Notes under the pieces: generated by a model
Told to the model about the DNA's origin: nothing
Databases searched by the model: none
What the model saw: the letters and a program-made list of their open reading frames with translations, nothing else
Source: CBDFNN01 sp965250215
GTDB lineage: Bacteria; Bacteroidota; Rhodothermia; Rhodothermales; DATKEJ01
Length of the DNA: 64,000 bases
Reading direction: 5' to 3'
NCBI GenBank assembly: GCA_965250215.1
Contig: CBDFNN010000004.1
Location: 4,402,001 to 4,466,000 of the forward strand
Translations under genes and position numbers: made by a program
Part shown: positions 52,273 through 61,955 of the stretch, piece by piece
How positions within the stretch are numbered: position 1 is the stretch's first letter
Layout of the letters: each line of letters opens with the position of its first letter

Positions 52273-53963
52273 CCCTGGAAAACTCTGTTCAAATAGCAAC
52301 GCGTTCTGCCGACTTCATCGCCGAGGAATACAACTCCTACATCGATGAATTCCTCCTCATCTCGGGACGGGCTCGAGAGCGATTTGAGCAAAGAGATTGG
52401 GCTGGAGCAAAACTTGACAGTGCGGCACGTCTTAAGGTCTACAATAGAAGTATTCGAGATACGACCCAAGGCCTTCGGGGTATTCTAGGGGACAACTACA
52501 CCAAAAAGGAAGAGTGGGCTATCATCAAGAGAGCTTTTGGTGACCGAGCAAGGGGACATCAAGATATTGAGCTTGCAGAGACCTACTACAATTCCGTTGT
52601 GAGAAAAGTCTATTTGAGGCATCAAGCTGATCCACTCATTCAGTTCGTTGGATCTCGATATGAAAGATTTAGACACGAGCCTGCTGAGCCTATCTACTGG
52701 ACTTGCTGGTCTTCGGAAGGGACGGCAGATCTTGTCAAGAAAATTGTCAGTCGTGCTTTTGACACCGACTTATTTCGAGACCTTCAAATTGATAGTCTGA
52801 AAGCCGCAGAGCTGATTGACAAAGACCTCCGTGGAAATGAGATCGATGTAATTGAAATTCTAAAGCCCGTATTCTTTCGAAACAAAGGGGCCTATTTAGT
52901 CGGGCGCGTCATTTATAAAAATGGAAAAGCTGCACCCCTCGCGCTGGCACTCTTGCATCAGGAAGATGGAGTTTTCATTGATGCAGTTTTAGCCACACAA
53001 AAGTCCGTCGAAAACATTTTTGGCTTTACGCGATCCTATTTTCAAGTCGACTCGCCCACCCCAAATCGCTTGGTCCACTTCCTGAAGAATGTTCTTCCGC
53101 GCCACTACTCCTCAGAGTTGTACATCTCCCTCGGATTCGACAAGCATGGAAAAACCGAGCTCTTCCGCGATCTCAAATACCACCTCTCGCTAAACGAAGC
53201 CATTATCGAGGCTCCGGGAATCGAAGGGATGGTAATGATGGTCTTTACTATGTCGACTTTCGATTACGTATTCAAGATCATCAAAGACAAATTCGAACCA
53301 CCAAAAACGGTGACACACGAGATCGTCAGAGAACGCTATCAATACATATTTGTCCATGATCGCGTGGGTCGTCTGATGGATACGCAGGAGTTCAACTTCG
53401 TCAAGTTTCCAAAGGAAAAGTTTGATCCTAAATTGTTAGAGGAACTGCTCCAGAAAGCAGGAGACACGGTCATTGTTCAAGGAAATGATGTGCTTATAAA
53501 GCATATGTACATCGAAAGGAAAGTGGTCCCTCTCAATATCTTCGTCAAGGAGTTTCCGGAAAATGACGTTGTGGATGTGGTTTCCGATTATGGGCAGGCC
53601 ATGAAGGATCTTTCGGCAGCGAACATTTTTCCTGGCGACATTTTCTTGAAAAACTTTGGTGTGACAAAGAACAACCGAGTCGTCCTTTATGACTATGATG
53701 AAGTCTGTAGAATCACCGACTGCGACTTTGACACACTCCCCGATCGGGATGATTTTGGAGGAGAAATCCATGTCGACCCGGACACTGTTTTTCCTTCTGA
53801 ATTAAGAACTTATCTCGGACTGAAGCAGCCATACCGAGCTCACTTTGAAGCGGAGCACAGCGATATTTTCACGGTTGAGTTTTGGAATCAAAGAAAGAAA
53901 GAGATTGAGGATGGCCGATGGGTTGATTTCTATCCTTACGGAAAAGAACATCGTTTGGATTAA
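52263..53963 (+). CDS. aceK: Isocitrate dehydrogenase kinase/phosphatase AceK (start uncertain)
   Basis: The open frame from 52260 encodes about 567 residues and is colinear with AceK. The N-terminal regulatory part shows ARERFEQRDWAGAK; the catalytic part has LFPGD-like IFPGDIFLKNFGVTKNNRVVLYDYDEVC with catalytic Asp residues. AceK switches isocitrate dehydrogenase between the TCA cycle and glyoxylate bypass. The first normal start codon (GTG 52599) would delete over 110 conserved residues. Only CTG 52263, CTG 52275 or ATA 52293 lie at the expected start. The frame emerges from the right end of the four-helix-bundle element. Confidence 0.92.
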   Translation: MTTTLENSVQIATRSADFIAEEYNSYIDEFLLISGRARERFEQRDWAGAKLDSAARLKVYNRSIRDTTQGLRGILGDNYTKKEEWAIIKRAFGDRARGHQDIELAETYYNSVVRKVYLRHQADPLIQFVGSRYERFRHEPAEPIYWTCWSSEGTADLVKKIVSRAFDTDLFRDLQIDSLKAAELIDKDLRGNEIDVIEILKPVFFRNKGAYLVGRVIYKNGKAAPLALALLHQEDGVFIDAVLATQKSVENIFGFTRSYFQVDSPTPNRLVHFLKNVLPRHYSSELYISLGFDKHGKTELFRDLKYHLSLNEAIIEAPGIEGMVMMVFTMSTFDYVFKIIKDKFEPPKTVTHEIVRERYQYIFVHDRVGRLMDTQEFNFVKFPKEKFDPKLLEELLQKAGDTVIVQGNDVLIKHMYIERKVVPLNIFVKEFPENDVVDVVSDYGQAMKDLSAANIFPGDIFLKNFGVTKNNRVVLYDYDEVCRITDCDFDTLPDRDDFGGEIHVDPDTVFPSELRTYLGLKQPYRAHFEAEHSDIFTVEFWNQRKKEIEDGRWVDFYPYGKEHRLD

Positions 53964-54100
53964 GGAACGGGGTTCGTGGAATTCCCAAACTCAGCTCAAG
54001 CGAGAATTGTGAATCTTGACCGGTCTGTAGCGCGTCTACTCCTCTTTATTTTTCTTCACTATCTAGACTTCGATAAACTCGGTAGAGCAACCACACCTAT

Positions 54101-54619
54101 ATGCGATTTTCTTTATCCCTCCTGACCTTCAGCATATTCCTCTTATTCAGCTATTCGACGATCGCGGCACAGAATCAGGGACAGCCTGCATGCTCTAGCA
54201 CCGATCATTCTGGGTTCGACTTTTGGATTGGTGAGTGGAAAGTCGTGGATGCAGAGGGAAAGCATCAAGGTGACAATTCGATCGTCAAGGTTGAAAAAGA
54301 CTGTGTCTTAACGGAAAGTTGGACGAGCTCGACAGGATTCACGGGCCGAAGTATGAATTACTTCGATCCTTCGGATTCAACATGGAATCAGCTTTGGCTC
54401 GATGGTAGCGGCACTATTTTGAAACTAAAAGGACAAGCTTCAGAAGGGAAGATGGTCCTCAACTCAGATCTAAAAAAGGGCAGAGTCGGAAAAATGTTCT
54501 ACAACCAAATCACCTGGTCTCAACAAGAAGACGGAACAGTTCTTCAGCTTTGGGAGATTTTTGGAGAGGACAACCTGCTTCTTTCGACCGCATTTTCCGG
54601 TATCTACCAAAGGAAATGA
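54101..54619 (+). CDS. DUF1579-like exported protein
   Basis: The 172-residue protein has a signal peptide (residues 1-22, ending AAQ). The signature HSGFDFWIGEWKVVD near residue 36 is typical of DUF1579-like proteins, followed by a beta-rich body with LTESWTSS, QLWLDGSG and IYQRK at the end. The function of the family is unknown. It is a single gene between aceK and a monooxygenase-like gene. Confidence 0.8.
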   Translation: MRFSLSLLTFSIFLLFSYSTIAAQNQGQPACSSTDHSGFDFWIGEWKVVDAEGKHQGDNSIVKVEKDCVLTESWTSSTGFTGRSMNYFDPSDSTWNQLWLDGSGTILKLKGQASEGKMVLNSDLKKGRVGKMFYNQITWSQQEDGTVLQLWEIFGEDNLLLSTAFSGIYQRK

Positions 54620-54735
54620 CCTAGGTCCTAGTTCGTGAGATTCAGGAGCTCATCGCGAAAGGAAGGAGCAAACAGGAATGTCCTTAATTTCTATTTTAGG
54701 CTATCTGAATCTTGCACCGGCCAACGTCCACCATT

Positions 54736-54768
54736 CGGAACACAGAACACGGAACACGGAACACGGAA
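54736..54768. repeat. CGGAACA word array (reverse of TGTTCCG)
   Basis: Four 7-bp units CGGAACA (one variant CAGAACA) plus a partial unit. It is the exact reverse complement of the TGTTCCG array at 5701-5721. It ends 12 bases before the next start. Confidence 0.9.
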
Positions 54769-54780
54769 AATACCTCCCTC

Positions 54781-55065
54781 ATGCCAATTCATCTAACACA
54801 TTATACCGCCCTTGACGGGAAGGCCAACGATTTAAAGGCCGTGCTTGAGAATTTTCTACTACTCCTGCGCGATTCCGACGGATGCATCTCCTGCGAACTA
54901 CTACTCGATGTTGACGACGTAAATCACTTGACAATCAAGGACGAGTGGGAAAGTTTAGAAGCACACAAAGAGGGTCTTCATAATATCCCCTCCGACCTTC
55001 ATAGATCGGCGATGCTGCTCTTGGTCGAACGTCCAAGTGGTATTTACTTTGAAGGTGAGAGTTGA
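54781..55065 (+). CDS. Antibiotic biosynthesis monooxygenase (ABM)-like dimeric alpha-beta barrel protein
   Basis: ATG 54781 gives 94 residues. The ferredoxin-like pattern LTHYTALDGKANDLKAVLENFLLL, then GCISCELLLDVDD and IKDEWESLEAHKEGL matches ABM proteins such as YgiN. A longer frame through the array at 54736 is open but would place the word array in the protein. Members are quinol monooxygenases or heme/small-molecule-binding proteins; the substrate is unknown. Confidence 0.82.
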   Translation: MPIHLTHYTALDGKANDLKAVLENFLLLLRDSDGCISCELLLDVDDVNHLTIKDEWESLEAHKEGLHNIPSDLHRSAMLLLVERPSGIYFEGES

Positions 55066-55109
55066 TAGTCAAGAATATTCCTGGTATTGTGTATCAGACC
55101 TTGTGAGGC

Positions 55110-55646
55110 CTACTGAATCGTCACCTTAAAGGATAAGTCGACATCACTTTCATCCGACAGACTTGTACCGTCCTTTACTTGCGAGTCATAGTGACTTAGA
55201 ATGACTCGAAGCTGACCCTCTGAAGGCTCTCCTGTATCAAATTGAAAGCTCAGCCCAATGGGCAAACCGTTGACGTCTTGGTCGTTTGACGTGACGTCTA
55301 GTTTTAAATCAATATCAGACTGGTAGTGGATTTGGTGCTCGTCTGATTCTTCCTCGACCTCACTCGTGATATCCTCATTGTTAACAGTGTCCTCGAATCG
55401 AATACTGCCAACATAGTTCGTCAATGCTTCCAATATAATATCGTCAATCACAAAGCCGGTGCCATCTCCATCAGGGTCGGATGCCGTAGCTATGATCGGG
55501 TCGCGCTCGAATGCTGTCAAAGTCAAGGTCACTTTGGTTATTAATTCCTCCTCTCCTGGACCTTGAAGAGGCTCAGTGCTATCGCATGCGAAAAGACCAA
55601 GACTGAGGACAATTGCCATTATTCCAGATAAATATGATCTCGTCAT
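55110..55646 (-). CDS. Lipoprotein associated with TonB receptor
   Basis: The 178-residue protein has lipobox LGLFAC (Cys21). The mature part is beta-rich with many Asp/Glu and repeated immunoglobulin-like or DUF-type strands (VTLTLTAFERDP, DEHQIHYQSDIDLKLDVTS). It resembles lipoproteins found after TonB receptors in Bacteroidota that are often labelled type 1 periplasmic-binding-fold proteins, but I do not see a firm domain. It is encoded 124 bases downstream of the receptor on the same strand. Cell-surface capture of a metal or ligand is likely. Confidence 0.65.
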   Translation of the reverse strand: MTRSYLSGIMAIVLSLGLFACDSTEPLQGPGEEELITKVTLTLTAFERDPIIATASDPDGDGTGFVIDDIILEALTNYVGSIRFEDTVNNEDITSEVEEESDEHQIHYQSDIDLKLDVTSNDQDVNGLPIGLSFQFDTGEPSEGQLRVILSHYDSQVKDGTSLSDESDVDLSFKVTIQ

Positions 55647-55770
55647 TCTTATAGTTTGATTTTATGTTTTATTTCAGCTGTTGGACTCTCTGCTCAGGAA
55701 ATGATTGCATATATCAGACATTTGGTGCTTCTGCATTATGGCCAAGGGGCTTTCCCAATAGGTGAGCAGA

Positions 55771-58074
55771 CTAACCAAATGGCACGTTTATTCTTAGGAC
55801 GACATCTCTCCCCGGATCGTCCACGAAATATCGATAACGACTTAGGTAGTCACGATATTTTGTATCGAAAATATTTCTAACGGAGACACTCATTTGCCCG
55901 ACTTTCGTTAGCCAGGGAAAGTCACTAGAAAATTCTAGATTAACCAAAGTGTAGCCGTCTGGTGGATCGCTAAAATCTACCCCCTCCGGAAATCGATCTT
56001 GGCGGAAGACCGTCGAAAATGACAGCTCGAGATTCGTCTTATATAAACGATGGAACCACGGCAAATCGTAGCCGAAACTCCCTCCTAGCCTATCAGACGG
56101 CATATTTATCAATGGCAATTCCGCCGACGTATCTTCAGCGATAATCATACTTGTCGAGAGCCCAAGGCTCATTAAAGGAAATGGATGAAACTCTACTCTG
56201 GCATCAAAGCCTTTTAAAAGGGCATCGGTCTGTTGATACTCAAAATTGGGATAGCTTCCTCTAATTGTTACTCGATATTGACCGGTCGGAAATACATGGA
56301 TGAAATCTCTAATGCGGTTGGCATAGAGGGACAATTCTCCATGAATCAATTCTGTGTCGACTCTAGCACTAATATCCAAGCTTAATGATCTTTCGAGCTT
56401 CAAGTCGGGATTGCCTTCCTCAAACTGAGCCGTTCCATGATGTACTCCAAAGTTGTACAGTTCATTGACTGACGGCGGACGCCAAGCCGATGATAGAGTG
56501 GAAGAAAGAGAATAACTCTGGCCAAAGGATTTGATGACACCTACAATTCCTGTAATACTGGACCAAGACTTGTCATTCTTTTCGAATTTGCTTCCACCTC
56601 CTAGGTCAAGCCATGCTCCTAATTGTTTATAGTCGAAGCGGCCCCCACCCTCGATAGTCCAGCTATCAAGTATTCTCGACTCTCTCAGAAATGCACCGAG
56701 GGCGTGCGAACGATAGTTGGGTATAAGTTGGCCCGATTCACCATTTCGATTTGCTTGGTTGGTATAGGACAAACCAAGACTCCGAATGTAGTTTTCACCT
56801 AGACTTTCGTTCTTCAGCTCTAATGAATTGGTAAGTAGATCTAGTCGAAAGGCAGCCTTTTCCGAGTTTCCCTGACCATGCGCATCAAACTCCTCTCGCC
56901 CATTATTTTGCAAACCATAGATCAATTGAAGATGTGAATTCTGTGACCAGTCATAGTGGGCATCGACCGTCAACATATCATGAGCAATGGTCTGCTTCGG
57001 GCTCTCAATATCATAGGTAAACTCGCCAACAGAGGAAGGCCGTCCGCGTTCTATTGCACGTTCAAGATCTGCCGCGTTCCCGAAATGAGCATCAGTGAAC
57101 AAGCCTAGGCTAGTCCCAAAATGACTGGCATGAATATCAACTCCGATTTCGTCACCATGATATCCTAAGCCCAAGGAGGAATTCAACTCCACGAAGCCGC
57201 TGTTAGAAATGAAATCAAGGGGCGAAGTCGAGGCCCCAGCTTTTCGACCACTAGCCTGTATTCGCCATGCGGCACCTGGAAGAAATGACATAGCAGAGCC
57301 CAGATGAAAGGAGCCCGCGACCTGCCTATTATTCTCAAATAGGTTCGTGCTAAGTCCACCAGAAATCCTCGTCTCCTCAGAGAGCTCAGCTGGGCTGACT
57401 TTAATCACTCCTCCTATGGCACCAATACCATATTCTACCCCAGCTGCGCCTCGAATTATTTCGATGGAACTGGGAGAAAAGGGATCGATTTCTGGTGCAT
57501 GCTCCCCGCCCCATTGCTGGCCTTCCTGAGAAACGCCTGAATTTACAACGGTGACCCGTTGACTATGAAGACCTCGAATGACAGGCTTTTGAATCGAAGG
57601 TCCGGTAGAGATCACCGTAACTCCTGCCTGATCCTTGATTATAGATGCGAGCGACTGCCCACGTGTCAAGTCTAGCTCACGACCATCAACGACGGAAACG
57701 GACATGGTCGCCGAGCGGATGTCAATTCTATCGCGCTCTACAACTACTTCATGCGCATGAAGAGTCGTCTCCCTAAGGATGATGTCTAGTTTGTGACTAT
57801 CGTCTCCTTGAAGGATGACCGTTTCTTTCTGAGTCACATAACCAATGAATCTAAATTCGATGTGAATAGCTCCTTCTGGAAGGTTTTCAATTAAATACTT
57901 TCCATCCGGGTCGGAAACCGTTCCTCGCTCAAGAAGCGGGATGTACACCTGGACACCTGGAAGAGCTTGGCTATCTTCATCTATGATGCTGCCACTCAGA
58001 CTTTGCGCAAAAAGAGAAAGTGGTATCGTGAGGAGAAAGAAGGAAAGAAGCAGCGGTAATAATCGCTTCGGCAT
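55771..58074 (-). CDS. TonB-dependent receptor with carboxypeptidase-like N-terminal domain
   Basis: The 767-residue protein has a signal peptide (FAQS near 24) and a carboxypeptidase-regulatory-like domain (SGSIIDEDSQALPGVQVYIP, to about 105). A plug domain follows (IIKDQAGVTVISTGPSIQKPVIRGLHSQRV), then a 22-strand barrel ending in NVPFG. The His-rich start of the plug region (LHAHEVVVERD) and the small DUF2946-like gene upstream suggest zinc or copper uptake rather than sugar. It has no SusD partner. Confidence 0.92.
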   Translation of the reverse strand: MPKRLLPLLLSFFLLTIPLSLFAQSLSGSIIDEDSQALPGVQVYIPLLERGTVSDPDGKYLIENLPEGAIHIEFRFIGYVTQKETVILQGDDSHKLDIILRETTLHAHEVVVERDRIDIRSATMSVSVVDGRELDLTRGQSLASIIKDQAGVTVISTGPSIQKPVIRGLHSQRVTVVNSGVSQEGQQWGGEHAPEIDPFSPSSIEIIRGAAGVEYGIGAIGGVIKVSPAELSEETRISGGLSTNLFENNRQVAGSFHLGSAMSFLPGAAWRIQASGRKAGASTSPLDFISNSGFVELNSSLGLGYHGDEIGVDIHASHFGTSLGLFTDAHFGNAADLERAIERGRPSSVGEFTYDIESPKQTIAHDMLTVDAHYDWSQNSHLQLIYGLQNNGREEFDAHGQGNSEKAAFRLDLLTNSLELKNESLGENYIRSLGLSYTNQANRNGESGQLIPNYRSHALGAFLRESRILDSWTIEGGGRFDYKQLGAWLDLGGGSKFEKNDKSWSSITGIVGVIKSFGQSYSLSSTLSSAWRPPSVNELYNFGVHHGTAQFEEGNPDLKLERSLSLDISARVDTELIHGELSLYANRIRDFIHVFPTGQYRVTIRGSYPNFEYQQTDALLKGFDARVEFHPFPLMSLGLSTSMIIAEDTSAELPLINMPSDRLGGSFGYDLPWFHRLYKTNLELSFSTVFRQDRFPEGVDFSDPPDGYTLVNLEFSSDFPWLTKVGQMSVSVRNIFDTKYRDYLSRYRYFVDDPGRDVVLRINVPFG

Positions 58075-58228
58075 CTTGAAAAATTATTTTAAGAAGGTCC
58101 GACAGATTAATCGGGTCTTCCGAATTTGAGATGTGATATTTCTCACTGGTGACTTTTCGATAGAAGGCCCCAATGATTGGACTGGACGATATCCTTTCGC
58201 TATCAACTAGCAAAGAATGGGATCGAGA

Positions 58229-58597
58229 TTAGGCCTTGGGAGGGCCACGCTGATTCACATCCAGAATCTGAAGGGATTTGGGAGATCTGTAATCGGAATA
58301 AAATTTGCTAAGCACGTCCAAGGAAACCTGACTCTTGCTGTTGTCCTCTAGTCCCTTTTTTTTACCTATCGCGCATGCATCGCAATCAAGTTCTCCCAGA
58401 TTGGTTTCAAAATGATTCGATGACGAATGTCCTTCTTTGCAAGATCTATCAATGTGATCTGCATGCAACAGCTGATGAATTGGCGGAGCAAATAGACCAA
58501 GTGAAATCACTAGGACTGTAAAGTAATGCGCTATTTTTACGGAGAGCCTAATCTGTTGTGCGTTTTGCGTTGTGAGTGGCTGATTATATCGTTGCAT
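58229..58597 (-). CDS. DUF2946-like small membrane protein with metal-ligand motifs
   Basis: The 122-residue protein has one N-terminal membrane helix (YFTVLVISLGLFAPPIHQLLH). It has His/Cys clusters: HQLLHADHIDRSCKEGH and DCDACAIG (C-x-x-C). The C-terminus ends RGPPKA, as in DUF2946-related proteins next to TonB receptors. Metal binding or chaperoning at the envelope is inferred. It lies about 150 bases upstream of the receptor on the same strand. Confidence 0.75.
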   Translation of the reverse strand: MQRYNQPLTTQNAQQIRLSVKIAHYFTVLVISLGLFAPPIHQLLHADHIDRSCKEGHSSSNHFETNLGELDCDACAIGKKKGLEDNSKSQVSLDVLSKFYSDYRSPKSLQILDVNQRGPPKA

Positions 58598-58733
58598 TCG
58601 GTCATTCTGTTCCGCGCGACAGCAGAAGAAGGTCGTTCGTTCTATTAAAGGCCTTTCGTCATTCCCTAGCTAGACCCCTCTTGGTCGACCCTTCGACTCC
58701 ACAAATCTTTTTCTGCTAGACCTCTAGACATCT

Positions 58734-59741
58734 CTACTCGTGGACTTCTCTAGTAAAATTTCTCCGACTCCCAAGTCGATTCGCAAGAGGTTGAGCCAAA
58801 AACTTCCGTGTGGTATAACCGACTTTAGAAGGAAGGCTCTCCCAGAAGTATCGCCCTCCGGGTGAGGTGGCAAAACTCGGTTCAAAGTAGCAGTTAATTG
58901 TGCATCCCTTGCAAACATCAAGTCGACCTTGAGAAGCACGTTGAGTCTTCACGACATCGGAGTACCAGAGCTCTTCAAGATTTCCCGAAATAGGAATACT
59001 CTCTTCTGCCGCATGGTAACATGGCAAAAGCAGCTCATTGAAGGGTGAGATGACAATTGTGGTCGACACAGCCTTGCAAACAGGATTCTCGGGGTCGTTT
59101 CCTCCTTTTTCTCGAAGGGTAAGAAAAGCAGGGTTCAAATAGGTATAGGACTTTTTGGCAAAAGATCGAACTCTTGCCATCACCTCTTTGCTCAAGCTGT
59201 CGCCCAGTCCGTTGTATTCGAAAAGGGGATTGATCAATAGAACAATCTTATTCGGCCTGGAAATCTCATTGTAGATCCTGTCCAGCTGGTCAACGTTTTG
59301 GTTGGTGACCGTAAAAATGAGGTCGGGTCTTTCACCTATGGACAGAGCCAGATCCAATGATTCCATTAGCGAGTCGAAGCAGTCGACTTCCCGCGACTTA
59401 TTATGCTCTTCACGATCGGCCGAATCGATTGAAAAGTGAAGGAGGTCGACATCCCCTTTCATCGCCTCCGCTCGCTTGGGATACAATAGTCCATTGGTCG
59501 TAACGGTCGTGACGAATCCCAGTTTTTTAGCCTCACTCAGCATGACGGGAAGCTGCGTGTGCAAGAGAGGTTCTCCTCCCGTGAAATCGACGATTCTTGC
59601 ACCCAGTTTTCGTGCTGCCGATAAATTCGCGCTGACATCCTCCATTTTGACCAATGGCGATGGTCTCTCCCAGATATCGCAAAAACTGCACGCAGCGTTA
59701 CAGCGGTATGTCAGATAATAATTGAGGAGAACAGGCTTCAT
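58734..59741 (-). CDS. Radical SAM protein with SPASM-type C-terminal region
   Basis: The 335-residue protein begins with the radical SAM cluster CNAACSFC (Cys14, 18, 21). FTGGEPLL follows near residue 55. Additional Cys in the C-terminal part (CKAVSTT, LLPCYHAAEE and CKGCTINCYFEP) fit an auxiliary iron-sulfur site of SPASM/twitch type. Similar proteins modify peptides or nucleosides; the target is not visible. There is no precursor peptide gene next to it. Confidence 0.9.
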   Translation of the reverse strand: MKPVLLNYYLTYRCNAACSFCDIWERPSPLVKMEDVSANLSAARKLGARIVDFTGGEPLLHTQLPVMLSEAKKLGFVTTVTTNGLLYPKRAEAMKGDVDLLHFSIDSADREEHNKSREVDCFDSLMESLDLALSIGERPDLIFTVTNQNVDQLDRIYNEISRPNKIVLLINPLFEYNGLGDSLSKEVMARVRSFAKKSYTYLNPAFLTLREKGGNDPENPVCKAVSTTIVISPFNELLLPCYHAAEESIPISGNLEELWYSDVVKTQRASQGRLDVCKGCTINCYFEPSFATSPGGRYFWESLPSKVGYTTRKFLAQPLANRLGSRRNFTREVHE

Positions 59742-59985
59742 TTGGCGCTATTTACAAGTACTCCTTTAACAAGGCGAAAATCGATTATGGTCGGTACGTC
59801 GTCCGGAGTCTTCAGGATAGATCGAGACAATCTCAGCCGACACTTTTTCATAACTTCAACATGCAAGGTTTAACTGTCGACTAGATTCTTAGATTCAACA
59901 ACCATGAGCAACCATTCCCTAGGGACGCTCGAACTCGCAAATGACTGATCTTCGAGTCCAATATACTTAAGTAACAAAGCCCAAA

Positions 59986-61772
59986 ATGAACGCTTCACGC
60001 AAGGTCCAAAGAATCAAGTTCAAACAATCAAGCTGTCTCATCTCGTCGGCAATTCTTATCGCTGCCCTGTCTTTCGCTCCTCAAAAGATGCAGGCTCAGA
60101 CCCGGGACATCCACATCGAAATCTCCCTTTCGGATGCATTGCAAGCGAACGAGACAAATCCTATCGATGGGCGCGTTCTTGTGATGCTTACCCGCAACGA
60201 TGAATCCGAACCGCGTTCGCAGGTTACGGCCGGCTACAAAGCAATTCCGATATTCGGTGTTGACATCAACGAGTTCGACGCGAAGGGATCGATCGTATTC
60301 GACGGGTCGGTTTTTGGATACCCGATTGAGAGCCTCAACAATTTGCCAAGCGGACGCTACTTCGTCCAGGCGCTCATCCACAAGTACGACACCTTCCAGC
60401 TCGCCACTGGCCACACCGTCAAACTTCCGATGCCACGTGGCGCGGGCCAGAACTGGCGAAAGGAGCCCGGCAACCTTTTCAGCACTCCAGTGCCTATCGA
60501 GATTACGGATGCTGCGGTAGAAACAATCCGCCTAACGATCGATCAGGTGAATCCGCCGATTGCCGCCGCTGAAGACACAAAGTACATCAAACATATCCGC
60601 ATCAAGAGTCAGCTGCTTTCAGATTTCTGGGGTCGCGATATGCACCTCGGGGCTCACGTCCTCGTACCACACGGCTTTGACGAAAAACCGGATGCTCGCT
60701 ACCCGCTGATGGTTTTTCATGGCCACTTTCCAGACGACTTCGGCGGTTTCCGGACTACCCCACCCGACCCCAATCTAAAAGCCGATTACAGCACGCGGTT
60801 CAGCCTCGCCGGATACAACATTATCCAGCAACAGGAAGCGTACGACTTCTATGAAAAGTGGATTAGAGACGACTTTCCGCGTTTCATTGCTGTCGAGATT
60901 CAGCACGACAATCCCTACTACGATGATTCCTACGCGGTCAACTCCGCCAATCTCGGCCCCTACGGCGACGCCATCATGAAAGAGCTAGTACCCGAGATCG
61001 AGCGGCAATTCCGCGGCATCGGCGAGGGCTGGGCTCGTTTCACCTATGGCGGTTCTACCGGCGGATGGGAGGCGATGGCGGTACAACTCTTTTATCCAGA
61101 TGACTTCAACGGAGCATTCGCTGCGTGCCCGGATCCGTTGGACTTCCGCGAGTTCGTGCAGGTGAATCTGTACGAAGACAAGAACGCATACTACTACGAA
61201 TCCGAATTCCGCCCCATGGATAGGCCGGCTCGACGCGACTACCTTGGACAACTTCAAGGCACGGCGCGAGATTACAATCACCTCGAGTTGGTACTTGGAA
61301 CGAAGGGACGGTCGGGTGACCAATACGATATTTGGCAGGCCGTCTATTCGCCGATGGGAGATGATGGCTATCCGAAACCGATCTATGATAAGCTAACTGG
61401 CGAGATCGATCCAGACGTCGCGGTCTATTGGAAGGAGAACTACGACCTGAACTACATTATGAAGCGTGACTGGGAAACACTCGGGCCGAAGCTCAAGGGA
61501 AACTACACGTGTATGCCGGTGACATGGACAACTACTACCTCAACAACGGGGTCTATCTAGTTGAAGACTTTCTCGAAAGCACAATTGATCCATACTACAA
61601 TGGTATTGTCGACTACGGCGACCGTGCGGAGCATTGCTGGAACGGCGACCAGGAGAATTCGAACGCGATCAGTCGGCTCCGCTATAATACTCGATATTTA
61701 CCCTTGATAAAGCAAAGGCTGCGGGAGTCTGCACCAACGGGGTGGGACTGGGGTGGTAGTCTGGATCGATAA
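59986..61772 (+). pseudogene. Secreted esterase (enterochelin-esterase-like) with one-base frameshift
   Basis: The gene encodes a signal peptide (KMQAQ at about 37), a beta N-terminal domain and an alpha/beta-hydrolase with YGGSTGGWEAM (Ser nucleophile). The starting frame ends at 61560, while the family continues in the next frame from 61500 (KLHVYAGDMDNYYLNNGVYL) to 61772. One missing A in the GGGAAAC run at 61497-61503 restores a single gene of about 595 residues. Its base composition is visibly richer in G+C than neighbours (GCG, CGC, GGC words), suggesting a recent acquisition. Sequencing error is possible. Confidence 0.78.
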
Positions 61773-61955
61773 TTGATTGGCTAATGATTGAGAGCTCGCT
61801 GATCGCAATGATGAACAGGTTCTAAACATGCAATTCACTCCAGATTTCCCTTCCCAACTAGGCAGATATGGGCTTAGCGCAGACACGATGTATCTTGTCC
61901 CGGAATACGCAAACATAATTTCAATTTTAGTTCGAGATCAGCTGGTAGTATTCAA

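Noticed and set aside
54712..54780. N-terminal extension of the ABM-like protein through the CGGAACA array
   Set aside because: The extension encodes only the word array (RNTEHGTRNTENT). The ATG at 54781 matches the family start.
61509..61772. Independent small gene after the esterase
   Set aside because: Its sequence continues the esterase fold exactly after adding one A to the GGGAAAC run.
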